Assembly: GCA_039096225.1 (NCBI GenBank)
Contig: JBBPEB010000017.1
Coordinates: 228,501-292,500 of the forward strand
DNA length: 64,000 nucleotides
Origin: Blastocystis sp. Blastoise
Lineage: Eukaryota; Sar; Bigyra; Opalinata; Blastocystidae
Direction of reading: 5' to 3'
Below, in pieces: positions 44,272 to 57,746 of the stretch (position 1 is the first letter of the stretch; each line of letters starts with the position of its first letter). The notes under the pieces are model-generated. The model ran no database searches and was not told the DNA's origin. It saw only the letters and a program-made list of their open reading frames with translations. Position numbers and translations under genes: made by a program.

Positions 44272-46692
44272 TGCTGATTTGTTTAGAAAGATCGGCTAAT
44301 TTTGAAAGAGGTCTATTTTCGCAAATCTATTTAGGCTAATTTTTGACAGAACGATAGTATAGGAATATAAGAACAACATACCTATGTAAGATTTGAAAGG
44401 AAAGATGATTAAGTTTACTTCAGAATAAAACTATTTGAAGTTTCCATAATTCTTTTGTAGAGCAATGGTTATCCAAGACAAACTTCTTATTCGACAATAA
44501 ACAAGCCAATCAGGGGTCATCAGGCATGACCTCTTTCAGCGGGAAATGGGGAAAAAAAGCGCAAAAAGAGCCAGTTTTTACAAAAAAACACTGAAGAATC
44601 AGTCAAAAAATAATTAAAAAATCACTAAAAAAATAAAAAAACAAGTATAATTTTCTTAAAAACCGTCGGTATTTTTTCAAAGACATTGTTTTTGAGCTTA
44701 TCTTGACGTGCTACACAAAACCGAACTATTTTCAAGTGAAAAAAATAAATAATCAGAGAGAAAATGTAAAATAATCGTTTAAGCGCAAAAAAAGCATCAA
44801 TAAGCGCACTTTGCGCTAAAAGCGCAGTTTTGGCACACCCTGAAGCCAATGGAACCATGTAAATTATTCCATTTCCTATTGGCTAACTCAAAAGAAATAC
44901 CATTCAAAAACCAATAGAATTTTATTGTTTTTAACTTTACTTGAAAACTATTGGATATTTCTGACCAACTCTCTTTCGTGAAAAAGGACCATCGTCAGAG
45001 GCAAAACCAGGAATAGTCCCAACAACGAAATGTGATGGAATTTCTTTTGTTCTATTCTTTGTCTAAAGCTGGAATTAGTATGGATCTGAAATAATGCTAA
45101 CAAGACTTGACCATGGGAGACTTAACATATATATCACGCTTGAAGGAGTTTGATCTTAGAGTCCATTTCTAGCCATTCTATTTCCTAAAGACCCAAGTTA
45201 ATGACTATTGAACTACTCTATGCTACTCTTATCATGAAAACAAGTAAAAATTTATGGAAATGCTTTTATTTAAATTGGTTAAGAACAAGTAATCGACCAA
45301 ATTATTTTTTATACAAGAATATGTATTTCAATATCATTATTTTACATTCTAATGAATCAAGGATATCATTAAGATTATATGAGGTCAAACTAGTATTTTA
45401 ACAACATTAAAAACTGATAAAAAACACAGAATTATATTTTTAAAAGTCGTTTTCATTCACCTCCTTTTTCCTTGTTATTACATTTAAGTCTATAACTCTG
45501 CCTAACAACTTTATATATATACAAAAATACAAACTAAAGTAGTAATTAATAGTATAGTAAACAATTGATCCTTTGGTCGTGTTAGGAATAAGGGCCACTA
45601 ATAAATAAGGTCCATTATCAGTATTCACTTCAAAACATCCTTAGCCAATCAAATCAAAGAATGACACAAATCAACCAAAAAACCGCAGGAATTTTTGGAT
45701 GAAAAACATTCGGTCGATTTGTTTCCCATTTTAGAAAATAAAAAGAGATTCGATTTGATTATTTATTCTTAGATGCCATTTACTGTTTTATGTATTCTAA
45801 TGTTAAGTGTCAAGTTGGATATAGAATTGATATCCTGTTCATCTAAGCATGTTTCTAAGTTGTCTGTCGCTCATTATTAAGAGTAATCATCCACAACTAT
45901 GCTAAGTTTTTGCAATGAACACATTAGTAAGAATCTATAGGAACTGATGATTAAAAGATTATTGCTATTATTTGCTTCAAATAAAAGAAAGACACTTTGT
46001 GTTTCTTTGTGTTTTCCTGTTAAATAAGTATCGATTTATATATCCTATATATCAAGAGGGTATTCTAAGATATATTTTTATGGTTTAGAATTCATTATAA
46101 TTTGACAATATTTTTTTGTCACAATGGCTGTATCCTATTTATAGTTCTGAAGATATTTTAGATTGCTATTGACACGCATAGTAAAGTACAGTCATATATT
46201 GAAAGAATAATGATACAGATAGCATTTATAGACACACATAAATAGTCTGATACAACTTAATGTAGTGAATAGAAAAGCTTAAAGCTTTTAATGTTTAAAT
46301 CAAAGTGAATTAATATAGAGTAATAGATACAAATTATGTAAAAAGAAATTTAAATCATGGATTTATCTTTCTTGAAAAGAAAACTAGATTCTCCTCTATC
46401 TATAATTTTTATAAAAAATACAAGTATCTAGCTTTGAATGGTAAATAAAAGAACTAAATACTGTATAAATAGATGTAAAAAACAAAAAAAAAATTCACTT
46501 TATTAATTAATAAAAAAGAATAGTTACGAGAAAAAAAACAGTTATATTGAATATAAAAAAATACAGTTAGGAGACAAAAAAAATCAGTGATTATTTATAT
46601 ATATAGAAAAAGAGAAAAAGAGAGCAGAGAAAAAAGAATCCGCAATAAATATATAAATATACAAAAATCTATATATAGAAAAAAGAAGAGAA
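44272..46692. other. Intergenic, about 2.4 kb
   Basis: No supported gene. The left part (44490-44960) is a motif-rich putative promoter. The rest has short open segments (45201-45401, 45440-45628) with no homologue, splice support or composition shift. The right end is the 3' flank of the gene at 46693. Confidence 0.45.
44490..44960 (-). promoter_or_regulatory. CCAAT-box and GCGC-rich upstream region of the PHD-finger gene
   Basis: CCAAT or ATTGG cores occur near 44505 (AGCCAATCAGG), 44842 (AGCCAATGG), 44877 (CCTATTGGCT), 44911 (AACCAATAG) and 44946 (CTATTGGAT). AGCGCAAAA / TTTGCGCTAAAAGCGCAG motifs cluster at 44555-44830, with an E2F-like GCGGGAAA near 44540. This density is unusual in the window and suggests a promoter or enhancer. 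Confidence 0.45.
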
Positions 46693-47375
46693 TTAATTGT
46701 TTTCTTTAGATTCCTTTTTATCTTTAGATAAATATTTGGAAATAGGCTTCATAGATTGTTTAATAGAATCCATATAATTAGTAGCTTTATCTTTGACTAC
46801 ACTTGTTTCTTTAGAAATATTTGCAGATTTCATTTGATTATATTTATTCATAATATAATCAGTAGTACTTACATCACTAGTAAGAATATTTGACATTACT
46901 CCATGAATATAAAGAATACTATGCTATATATATATACAATATGATTCTATCTTTTCTGTCTCATGTTAAAAAAGAATAATAATCTATAGATTACAAATAT
47001 ATACATTCCAAGAACGTACAAGGAAATTTGAGGTTTCCTCATAGTGATCAATATTTGTAGGTAATACAACTATCTATAAACAAAGCAAAAAATTAAAGTG
47101 AATAAGGAATTTTATATAATTGGCTAAAAACGAGAGGATAAACAAGAAATAGAATAATTATTATTATTGAAACATACTTGTTGCTTATTGTCTTCATTTT
47201 GGGCTATGTCACGAATATGAGCTATAACACGTTGTTGATTTATAAGTAATTTTTCACTAGAGTAAACATATCCAAGATAAACTACGGCAGCACCAGAGCC
47301 AAAAGCAAGAGTTTTCTGAATGAGAGACGAAAGCCTAAAAAAATAAGTATAGGATTCTTAAAGATCCAAGTACAT
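46693..47375 (-). CDS. Small membrane-type protein with split start codon; possibly MICOS Mic12-like
   Basis: Frame analysis gives MLSSLIQKTLAFGSGAAVVY LGYVYSSEKLLINQ across four exons, ending SKDKKESKENN (stop at 46693), about 150 residues. The ATG is interrupted: A and T are at 47375-47374 and G is at 47334, with a 39-nt GTACTT...TTTTTAG intron between. An N-terminal hydrophobic helix (about residues 8-25) is followed by ...NFLVRSWNHSILYIHGVM, then a charged helical tail with Lys-rich end. The N-terminal anchor plus a WN-containing helix is reminiscent of the MICOS subunit Mic12/MIC13. This is a weak resemblance only. An alternative start upstream in exon 1 cannot be excluded. Confidence 0.6.
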
Positions 47376-47714
47376 GACGAAAATGAGTTGATCTAACAAA
47401 TTATTTAAAGAGTCAAAGAGTTCGTTAATAGAATTACTCACAAATACAATAAATTGTTGGTTGATGGTGAAAATATTTTATTTTCAGGTGACAATCTCTA
47501 CTTCCCCGTGATTCACATTTTGACATATAAAAAAAGGAAATAAATGATTATCAAGAATTATCTGGCTTAAAAATCATTTTGTCCCTAGATTTATTGCAAT
47601 TGTTGTTGAAAGAACTTTTAAATTTGTAGATAATATAAGATAAAAGGAACCTCTTCTATAAACTCTATTTATAGTTATATACTTATATCAAGAAATTCCT
47701 TATTTTTTTATATC
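47376..47714. promoter_or_regulatory. Divergent intergenic region upstream of SF3A1
   Basis: 339 bp between outward-facing genes. Contains CCCCGTGATTCACA near 47505. Likely both promoters; no firm element. Confidence 0.4.
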
Positions 47715-49443
47715 ATGAGCATGGAAACAACAACTGACGCAGTCCCTGATCTTCTTCAAAAAGGTATCAGCGGCATCATTTATCCTCCACCAGATATCCG
47801 AATTCTTGCCGATAAAACTGCAGAATTCATTGCTGCTAATGGTGAACAATTTGAAAGTAAAATGTTAGAGAAGGATGAGCAATCCAGAGTTAAATTTTGC
47901 TTTTTACTTGCTGATAATCCTTATAATGCTTACTATAAATTAAAAGTTAGCCAAATAAGAGAAGGTGTTTGTATGTTTATGTTATTATTATTTTTTTATT
48001 TTTTATCATAATTATCTTTTTATATATACAATGATAGAATTCTTTTGATGTCTATATTTTTATTTTATATATATGATATTATATATATATGTTTTAATTT
48101 ATAAGCATTTTTTAAATATATGTTTTTCAATATTATACATATATATATAGCTGGTGATATAAATGAAGAAGAGACTTTTGAACAGAAAACAGAAGATAAA
48201 ATATCAGAAACTGTAACTGAGACTGCTCCTACTTCTGTAGCTTCTTCTATATCTACAGTTGAACGTAATATCAAATATAATCCTATTACTTATTTATTAA
48301 AATCTATACCTACTACTCCTCCTCCTGATGAACATTTCTTACTTCCTTTCTCTACTATGCCTGCTATTGATATGGAAATTATTAAATTAACTGCACAATT
48401 TACTGCTGTTAACGGAAGAAAAGTATAAGATTATTATGGTTATTATTATTATGTTTATTATGTTTATGTTTATTATTATTATTTTTATTATGTTTATTAT
48501 TATTATGTTTATTATGTTTATTATTATTTTATTATGTTTATTATTATTATTATTATTTTATTATTATTTTATTATTATTTTATTATTATTTTAATTTATT
48601 TATTAAGTAATGAGTATACTATATACTAGTCTATCTACTTCTATTTCTCTATAGTTTTTAGATGGTATAACAACCTATCAATCACGTAATCCTCAATTTG
48701 ATTTCTTGAAGCCAACACATCTTTTAAATGGCTTTTTTACATCACTTGTTGAATCTTATGCCAAAATACTTCACCCTGAACGTGAAACCAAAGCAAATCT
48801 TATCGAATTCTCAGAGAATAAAGAAAATATATTAAAATTTTGTTTATGGAAGCAGGATTATCAACAGAAAGAAGAGAGAAGAAGACAAGAAGAAGAAGCC
48901 TTAAGTAATAATGAAAGACTAGTCGATCAAACCGTTAATTGGAATCAATTCACGGTCGTTGAAACTATCACCTTTAATGAAAAAGATTTCGTATATATAT
49001 GTTTATTTATTATATATTTATATAGTTATTATTCTATATTTATATATTTATATATTTATATATCTATTATTATTATATGTTTATATAATATTTATATGTT
49101 TATATAATATTTATATATTTATAGGCACCTGCAGCTACTTCAAATAAAACTGAACAAGTATATTATATATATATATATAAGTAGTAAACTATAATATATA
49201 TATATATATATATAGGTCGAAGATATGGATGTTGATATGGAAATGGACGAAGATCTTCCCGCCAAAACATCTATGCCGCCACCTCCTCCTCCTCCTCCAT
49301 CTAGTACTCCCGCGGGAAAGAAGATTGTTACAGAATATACACCTAAATTGAAAACAAACACTGGACCTACTATTACTGGCTTCTATGATGAAAAACAAAA
49401 AAGGTATATATTATATATATTAGATTTATTATATATTATTATA

Positions 49444-49477
<34 letters not shown>

Positions 49478-49493
49478 CATATACATTATTATA

Positions 49494-49524
<31 letters not shown>

Positions 49525-50854
49525 CTTATTATTATACTTATTATTATACTTATTATTATACATATATATATATATATTATTATTATTATTATACATATAT
49601 ATATATTTATTATTATAATTACCATATATATAGAGAGATTAGTGTAGATGAGTTATCGGACCATATGAGAATTGGTTTAATGGATCCAAAATGGAGAGAA
49701 CAGAAAGAACGATATATGGAAAGACAGGCTCAAACGAACTTAGTAGATGGTACAGAAATGTCAAAAGTATTAAGTACTTTAAAACGTGTTCCTAACGATA
49801 CTAATGATAATAATAATGATACTAATTATAATTCAAAGAAATTATTAACAGAAGATATTGATGTTGAAGATGCAGATATGAAATTAATAGAAGCTCAAAT
49901 GGAATATAATAGAAAGAAAGCTCTGGGTCTGAATAAAATACAAAAACCTGTTGTACAAAAACAGCAAGATGACACTCCCTTCGCCATGCCTACCCCTGAC
50001 GGAATGGCACCTCGTCCTCTTCTTCCTATGAATACTAATACTACTAATAATAATATATCTCCTAAAGCACCTCTGTCTCCTCCTAATCCTTCTATGTCTT
50101 CTATTTCTTCGTCATTTGCTAGACCTATGATGCCATCTTCTCCTCCTCCTACTACTACTAATACTAATATATCTATACCTATACCTTCTCCTTCTCCTAT
50201 TCCTCCTCTTCCTAGAACAATTCTTCCCACACCTTCTATGCCCTCAATTCCCGTGAATATTCCACCTCCACAACCAATTACTATGAGCAGAAATACCGCT
50301 TTCGCTTCTATGAGTATATTATATATTTATATATATTTATTGTTTTTATTTTATATTATTATATATTATTTATTATTTATTATTGTCTTTGTTATTATTT
50401 ATTATTAGTATGTCTATTATTATTTATTATTCATTATGTTCTTTATTTTTTCTTTATTATATTTACTCACTTTATACTTATAATATAACATATATATTAT
50501 TACTCTTTCTATATAATATACTTTATATATTCTATAGCTCTTCTTCCAGAGCAACAATTCCTTGCTATTCACCCTGGTCCAGTCACTCTATTTATTATAT
50601 TACCTGTTGATAATAGTACACCTTCTTGGAAGATGAATGGACAAACTATATCATTTACTGTCGATTTACATTTACTTATAAAAGATTTTAAAGAACAAAT
50701 ATCAAAAGAAATCGGTAATTGTCCTACGAATAAATTCCAATTAAAACATGATATACATGGATTTTTAAAAGATAAGCAAAGTTTAGCTTCGTATAATCTT
50801 GCACAAGGAACAACTTTAATGCTATTACAGAGACAACGTGGAGGTAAAAAGTAA
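47715..50854 (+). CDS. SF3A1: Splicing factor 3A subunit 1
   Basis: Start MSMETTTDAVPDLLQKG. SURP module 1 is IRILADKTAEFIAANGEQFE. SURP module 2 is EIIKLTAQFTAVNGRK joined to FLDGITTYQSRNPQFDFL and HLLNGFFTSLVESYAKIL. The PRP21-like region follows (QTVNWNQFTVVETITF, DELSDHMRIGLMDPKWREQK, GTEMSKVLSTLKR). Then a long Pro/Ser-rich linker, then a C-terminal ubiquitin-like domain (VDLHLLIKDFKEQISKEI to TTLMLLQRQRGGKK). This is the full SF3A1 architecture. SF3A joins the U2 snRNP and is required for A-complex formation; the ubiquitin-like end contacts U1 SL4 in humans. All introns seen are GT-AG and very AT-rich. GC-rich palindromes lie in coding sequence near 49307 and 50248. Confidence 0.97.
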
Positions 50855-51258
50855 TTCATATTATTATAACTATTGTTTCTCTATATTTTTATATAGAACT
50901 GTTTATATATATAGATTATAATTAATTCTTTTCTTTTCCTATTCTTTGTTATTGTCATTTTCTATTTTTGTTGTTGTTGTTTTGTTCCCTGTTTATAGTT
51001 TATTTATAATGAAATATTTGTTATTGTTCTGATTCATAATGTATTATTTACATAAAACTAATTATATAAACAAACAATAATCAAAAGAGAGTGATATTCT
51101 AATATGAATCTAATAAAAAATATATTTATTTAATAGAGAATTTAAACTGTATAACAATTAAAAAAAAGGAGATGATAATTTTATTTTATAAAACGATATA
51201 GACATGTTTTTATAAAGAAATATTTGAAAAGAATTCTATGTATAAATTTATATGTATA
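50855..51258. other. Convergent intergenic region
   Basis: About 400 bp between 3' ends of SF3A1 and the PH protein; AT-rich, T-rich tract after SF3A1. No gene seen. Confidence 0.5.
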
Positions 51259-51354
51259 TTAATACATAGATCCTCCATATAAATTAATAAGCCGATTTCT
51301 TAATTCGACAACAACTATTTCATTTTTTGACCCCAATGTTAAAGCTGCTTTTAC

Positions 51355-51386
<32 letters not shown>

Positions 51387-51462
51387 ATATATGCAATTAG
51401 TATTTATAGTAATAGAATATATATATATATTATTAATATTTGCAATTAGTATTTATAGTAAT

Positions 51463-51551
<89 letters not shown>

Positions 51552-53735
51552 CAATTAGTATTTATAGTAATAGAATATATATATATATATATATACAAGG
51601 AGTGGCCATTCCTACAGAGACAAATGGTATATGAATACCTGTATATATATTTGTAGATAGGGGTTCCATCACAGAAAAGACATATCGAGAAATACCGCCA
51701 TCTATTTCCCGGGAAATACCTTTTATTTGCTATATTCGTATATATATATTGACTTTAAAAATAATAGATAGACTTATAATAAACATAATAGCACACAATA
51801 TATTAATATACAATATAATAGATTATATATATAATAATTACAATAAAAAACCTATAAAATTATATGTAATTACATTTCTGTTTGTAATAACATGACATTT
51901 CTCAATAGATCCATTCATAAAGAAATCTTTATAACTCTTATAAAATAGCAATCGATTCCCTGTAAATACGAAAAAATATTCTTTCCATTTTCCAAATACC
52001 TTGATGGGTGTTGAATATTTCTCAATATATCCACATAAACTGTTGTTATAGATAAAGACTATTGGAGGATTTGAACTATATATAAATATTAACTGATATA
52101 TATTATAAGAATACATATAAAATAACTATCAAGATATAAATATAATATGTAATATATGATTAATAGTATACTTGACTGTTAACTGATTTATATAAACAAC
52201 ACTTTGAACTGAGGGCTGACACTACAATAATAATAATGATAACGATTATTATATTAATAATAATATATAATAATATATAATAATATATAATAATAATAAC
52301 AATTCATTTATAAACATTATAATTTTAATGATTACATACAACAACTAATTGTTCGTTTCTATTATTTTGAGCTATATACATAGTCGACTGTATTTCTTGT
52401 TTCTCACAGCAATCTCTTCTTTCTCTTCTTCTCTCTTCTTCTCTCTCCTTTCTCTCGTATTCTCGTTTTTCTCTTTCTTCTTCTCTTCTTCTCCTTTCAA
52501 TCTCTCTCTTCTCCTCTCTCTCTTCCCTCTTTCTATCTCTTTCTCTATCTCTTTCTATTATAACTTCATCTTTTTGAAACACGGAAACATTATTCACTGG
52601 TATTATTTCTGTTGCTATTGGAATAGCATTCACAGGGATTGGTTGATTGTCACATGCTTCAGGGATACATACATCTTTTATTGGGTGATATTGTGTTGCC
52701 ACTGCTACAGGAACAGCAGGAAGTGATTTGGCGGGAAAAAGTGATGGAAGAATTACTGGTTTATTAGTTGGTACAGGTGGGGGACCTATAGCTGCTGGAG
52801 GAATAGTATTCTGAGATGGATTCAACTGATTGGGTAAATATATATTCTTAGTATAATTCGCGTCATAAGAAGGAATCAACACAGGTTTTGACTTCGAAGG
52901 TAGGGGAGGAGGAGGTGGAGAGGGAGGTATATATTGAGAAAGAAAAGTAAGTAAATAATTATAATCGCCTTTTCTATATATATATAATGAATAGGATATA
53001 TTTATTGATTTCATAAATAAATATCAAAACATTAGAAACATGAAAAATGTTATAAAGAATATATTAATACTCATTGGACAATTGTAAAGCTTGTTCGACG
53101 GAGTCACGTGCCACAATGAATTGTGTGCTGAGGACTTGTTTCTCTTTATCCGTTAACCAATTCTCCAATAATATTTGCTTTACTTGTTGATCAAAATAAT
53201 CATTCTTCTCTTTCTCCTTCTCCTGCTATATATATATATATATATATAATCAAAAAATATATATATAAGATTATTCATATATATACTTGAATAATAGTAG
53301 TTGTATAATTATTTGTAATCGTTGTCGTACTACTATTCTCTACATTAGATGAAATAACCGTGGGAATCGATGGTAGTCCTTCAGAAGGCTATATATAATT
53401 ATCACATATATATAGATATATATACAGTATTCTCAGTAATTTGTTGATTTGGTTGAGTTTTACTACAAAATAATTGATTAATATATATTATATAATATAT
53501 AGAATACAATAAACTACTAATAAAACTATATATATATACATAACTTGATTCTTATCATAAAGATTTGTATCAAATAAAAAATGTTTGTTAATATCCGGAT
53601 AAGGGGTTTCCCCTGGATCCCCCCTTTGTGTTCCATGATGGTAACGGCTGGAAAGAGGAGGAGAAGGAATTTCTGAATTATTTTCAGACATATTCTGAAC
53701 GTGAAACTGTGGTAATTCTATATCATATATAAATG

Positions 53736-53778
<43 letters not shown>

Positions 53779-54291
53779 ATAGATACCTTCTATAGTTTCA
53801 TTATTCTCATCATTCTCATCTATATAGATAAATCAATGAATTATATATATATACACTGTTCTTCTTCATTATGAATCATATTTTGTGAATATATAGATGA
53901 ATTTGAATAATAATCAGGATTATTCTATAAATATATATATGTAATAGCTATAGTAGTTATTCAAATTGTATATACTGGTATTTCATTCTCTTGGAATAAG
54001 AATTGCTGATCAGTGACATTTCGAACACTCTCTGCTTGATCTATATAAATTATTATTATAAACATAAACTGTAAATACTTGCACATTTTTTTTGATTTGG
54101 TGTCAATGATGGTATTTGCGGCAATGGTTTATTCTATAACATTAATGATTAATATTAAGATGCATGATTATATATCAGAATACATTTGGTGGCATATAAT
54201 TTCTATCCCAACTGTTTCTATAGACTGATGAAGACTCTTCTGACTATTTTAGATATAATAATTATTTTAAATTCTATATATATACATTCAT
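51259..54291 (-). CDS. Proline-rich, charged-helix protein with PH domain
   Basis: Many small exons join by GT-AG introns. The likely start is ATG at 54291 (MN joined to SEESSSVYRNSWDRNYMPPN); the stop is TAA at 51259. The N-terminal third is polar and Asn/Gln-rich (KPLPQIPSLTPNQ, SGRYHHG-like Ser/Pro segments). A segment EKNDYFDQQVKQILLENWLT follows. Next is a Pro-rich stretch (PPSPPPPPLPSKSKPVLIPS) and then a Glu/Arg coiled-coil-like helix (ERDRERDRKREEREEKREIE...). Near the C-terminus is a PH-like domain: GYIEKYSTPIKVFGKWKEYF through FFVFTGNRLLFYKSYKDFFM. It may be a membrane or cytoskeletal adaptor (inferred). Some micro-exons, including the first, are uncertain. An intron near 51360-51595 has three copies of GCAATTAGTATTTATAGTAA separated by (TA)n. 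Confidence 0.62.
51385..51595. repeat. Triplicated 23-bp unit with (TA)n spacers in intron
   Basis: GCAATTAGTATTTATAGTAA(TAG) occurs at about 51393, 51443 and 51551, each followed by TA runs; the largest run is at 51464-51547. Confidence 0.9.
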
Positions 54292-54927
54292 TATTACAAT
54301 TAAAATAGAATATAATGAAATACGAATATATACGAAAGAAAAAAAAGCAAATCGGAAACACGACATTTCCAGAAATGAATCACTTTTATAAAAGTTGTTG
54401 CATTGCCTATGCTTATAAAATAACTGTGAATGCTTCCATTATAATTTTAATTTGTAAAAGTCATTTTCATAATATAATCACACGATAATTGATAAGAATT
54501 TGAAATATTTATCTAAATAATAAATAATTATTTCGATCAACCAATTTTGAGTTTTTTCAAATTATGTTGTTACTGAGATAATCAACTTTAGAGACTTGGC
54601 TAGAATTGGGACCATTTCTTTTAAAAATGTTGTAACTGAATAATATGGTTGCAGAATTAAATAAGCATGTATAATACAATCTCAAATGATCTTCTTAAAT
54701 ATTTGATTAGTATCCATTTATAAAATAAATAGAAATTATTAAAAAAACGATACTACGATAAAGTCGTGTAATTCAAATATATGTATATATAATTTATTTA
54801 TTTCAAACAGTGTTATAAAACCAAAACTATATAGAATACAATACATATTATAAGAGAAAAACAAATAAATATATAATAAACTCTACATATATATAGATAA
54901 GATACTATATAAATAAAAGTATATAGT
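54292..54927. other. Intergenic, about 640 bp
   Basis: Upstream of the PH protein and downstream of CWF19L1, both minus strand. No gene or RNA recognised. Confidence 0.45.
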
Positions 54928-55436
54928 TTATTCTTCGTCAGTAAAATCGAATTGTTTGAAACTCTTTTTAAATTTCTCGCAATCCGCACGCTCTTCTTCC
55001 TCCGTTTGCTGTACATTTTTCCAATCAGATCGATCGGTTTGTTGCTCTAACAAAGATGTCACTGTTTGACGGAAAAACTATATATATTATTATATTGATT
55101 ATATTGATTATATTGAATATATTGATTATATTGATTATATTGATTATATTGATTATATTGATTATATTTATTATATTTATTATATTTATGATTATATTTA
55201 TGATTATATTTATTATTATATTTATTTAATAGAATTGAATTACTATTCATAATATTAACTCTAGTTATATATATACCTGCATGTTAGGTCTTTGGTCTTT
55301 TACGATAAACAGAAAACGCGTTGGTTCTTCTTCAGACATCGTATATACACATACATATAAATAATCGTGGTTTTCCGTCAATCCCTTTAAATCATCACTC
55401 TATATATATATATATTATTATTATTAGTATATCAAG

Positions 55437-55524
<88 letters not shown>

Positions 55525-55951
55525 TATACAGCAGAAAGCGTATTAAAGCGAATTCCTTTCGTTGATCCAGACGCATTCAGCGCTAACTGAACATCTTTAG
55601 CTTTAATATCTTTATCAAGAGGAACGCATTGATATTGAGTATGATTCTGTTTAGGGACATTATTTCTACCTTTATAACCGCGGGGAACATTAAAATTAGT
55701 AATAACACGTTCCCACATCATAAAACACTTTCCAATTGAACGATAATAATCCCGAACAGCAAGAATAAATTTTTGTGTTTCTTTAGTACCTTCGTCATCC
55801 AATAAATTGAATGAAGGCACGTGCTGAATAGGAAGAATAAGCACGTGATTCTCAGTTAATGGTCCTTTGGCTAAAGCCAAATATGTATGTATACCAATGC
55901 TATATATATAGTTATATATATATATATATATTATCAGTTATAAAAATAATT

Positions 55952-55982
<31 letters not shown>

Positions 55983-57355
55983 TATCAGTTATATATATAT
56001 ATATACCTCACAATAAGATGTTTGGCTGCTGATGACGACGCCAGACAAAACCAGCATTCCTGACTAGTCACTATATATATATATATATATATATTATTAT
56101 TATTATTATTATTATTATACCATTATACATTATCAGTTATATAAATAATTATTATATATATATACAGTGAGGATCTCTGTTTTGTTGTTGAATGGGAGGC
56201 GATAAAAAGAAATTGGTACGACCTTCTAGATAGGGGAATATATATATATAAATATAACTATGTATATATATATATATACGGCTTTGATTATTTTGTTCTA
56301 ATTCTGCAATTTCAGATGATGTTAAACCTTGTCTTTTCGATTGATAATCATTTTGTATGGGTCTCTTCATTTGCATTCCCGCGGGGATCATACCAGGAAT
56401 AGGGTTAAATATAGCTGTATTCACGGGAAGAGGAGGAGAAACAATAAAAGGAGATGAAGTAGCAGGAATTGACACACCTTCAAGAAGAGAAGTTGGATTA
56501 GAAGTAAACGGTTGAACACTAAGTGCATGAATCCATTTCTTTGATTTATCGTCTACCGCGGTTATTTGACATAATGCAATGAAACGAGTGATATAACCGT
56601 GGGGATCATTCTTATAAGGTAATCGCTCATAATAAACATTTTCTTTAGCAGCTATATGATATCGTGGTTTAAATGTGTTTAATAGTGTCGAGATGACGGA
56701 GGATCCGACACTTTTAACGTCACGAAGAGAGGGATATTGCTCAGAAGTTAAATTTTGGTAAAAACTAGAAAATAAATAAAAATATTATATATATTAAAAT
56801 ATTCTAAATTCGTAGAATATAAAGAATATAAATATAATTCATGTTAAAATACCCGTATCCCCATTCGGCTGAGAATAAGAAATCAATTCCATCAACAGGT
56901 TGAGATTCAATAGTCTTTTTAAGTGATTCAATTTGAGAATGAGTATAGTAATTCATTGATTTTGCATCTGTTGAATAGATATCATTATTCAAGAGACCGG
57001 AAACAAAGACAATATCTAATCCAAGAATAGACTTTCGTTCAGGTCTTGTAATAAAATGAAGTTTTTCAATCTTTGTCAGAGAGATAATATCTTCAACTTC
57101 TAAGATGTCTCCACCTAAAACAACATACGTTTCCATAGGCCATTTTTCAGTTCCATTGATGTAATTTTGTAAGCATGAAATATCATTTTGATTAAAGAAC
57201 TGTCCAACACAGAACAACACATCAAAGGCACCTTTTGCTGAATTAATTTTATTCACTTTATTGATCAGAATATCAACATGACCTTGGACATCACCAGTAA
57301 GTAGTATCTATTATCCATTTATACAAATCTATAAAATAATTCATACCTTAACCAT
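54928..57355 (-). CDS. CWF19L1: CwfJ-family protein (CWF19L1/Drn1-like)
   Basis: Start MVK at 57355, then a short GT-AG intron and ILLTGDVQGHVDILINKVNK, FDVLFCVGQFF and VVLGGDILEVEDI: the metallophosphoesterase-like N-terminal domain. Mid-protein YHIAAKENVYYERLPYKND and GYITRFIALCQI match the family, followed by a Pro-rich linker. The CwfJ C1 domain follows (CWFCLASSSAAKHLIV, LALAKGPLTENHVLILPIQH with a HIT-like histidine pair). The C-terminal CwfJ-2 segment contains DWKNVQQTEEERADCEKFKK and ends QFDFTDEE (stop 54928). Known members associate with intron-lariat debranching (Drn1 assists Dbr1) and late spliceosomes. Introns contain (AAT)n at 55437-55522 and ATTGATTAT repeats at 55080-55215. 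GC-rich palindromes lie at 55677, 56376 and 56598. Confidence 0.93.
55080..55215. repeat. ATATTGATT / ATTTATTAT tandem array in intron
   Basis: About 15 copies of a 9-bp ATTGATTAT-like unit grading to ATTTATGATT, in a CWF19L1 intron. Confidence 0.9.
55437..55522. repeat. (AAT)n array in intron
   Basis: Trinucleotide run of about 86 bp in a CWF19L1 intron. Confidence 0.95.
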
Positions 57356-57746
57356 TCTATATTATTTAGTTAATCAACAAATAAGTGAATAAATAACCAA
57401 ATGGGATTTATAAAAGAATAAAAGTGTAAAAGGAATTAATCAGGAATCTTTTGAAAATAAAAGGATAAAGAAAAGAATTACCATAAAATAAATTGAATAT
57501 CGTTTTTTACTTTTATTTTTTATAATTTATTGTTGATAGTTCGTTTTTAGTATCACCAGTTGCTATAGATATACTGTATCTAGAAACAAGTGTCTTTTAC
57601 AAACTTAAAATCGCAAAATGTGTGTTTTTTTTTAAAGAAAGTGTGATATTTGTGTTATAGTATTTATTTAAAAAGTACAAAATGACTTGGAGTATATAAA
57701 TAAATAAATAAACAAAATTTTAAACAAAATAGAAATGAAAAACAGA
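57356..57746. other. Intergenic, about 390 bp
   Basis: Upstream of CWF19L1 and 3' of MCM9. No gene seen. Confidence 0.45.

Noticed and set aside
44625-44858. Open frame starting MVPLASGCAKTALLAQ
   Set aside because: It arises from the GCGC motif cluster, has no homologue or splice context, and lies in a promoter-like region.
45201-45628. Two short open frames in the 2.4-kb gap
   Set aside because: No family resemblance, no composition change and no splice continuation.
55080-55215. CRISPR-like regular spacing
   Set aside because: It is a simple 9-bp tandem array in a eukaryotic intron, with no spacers.
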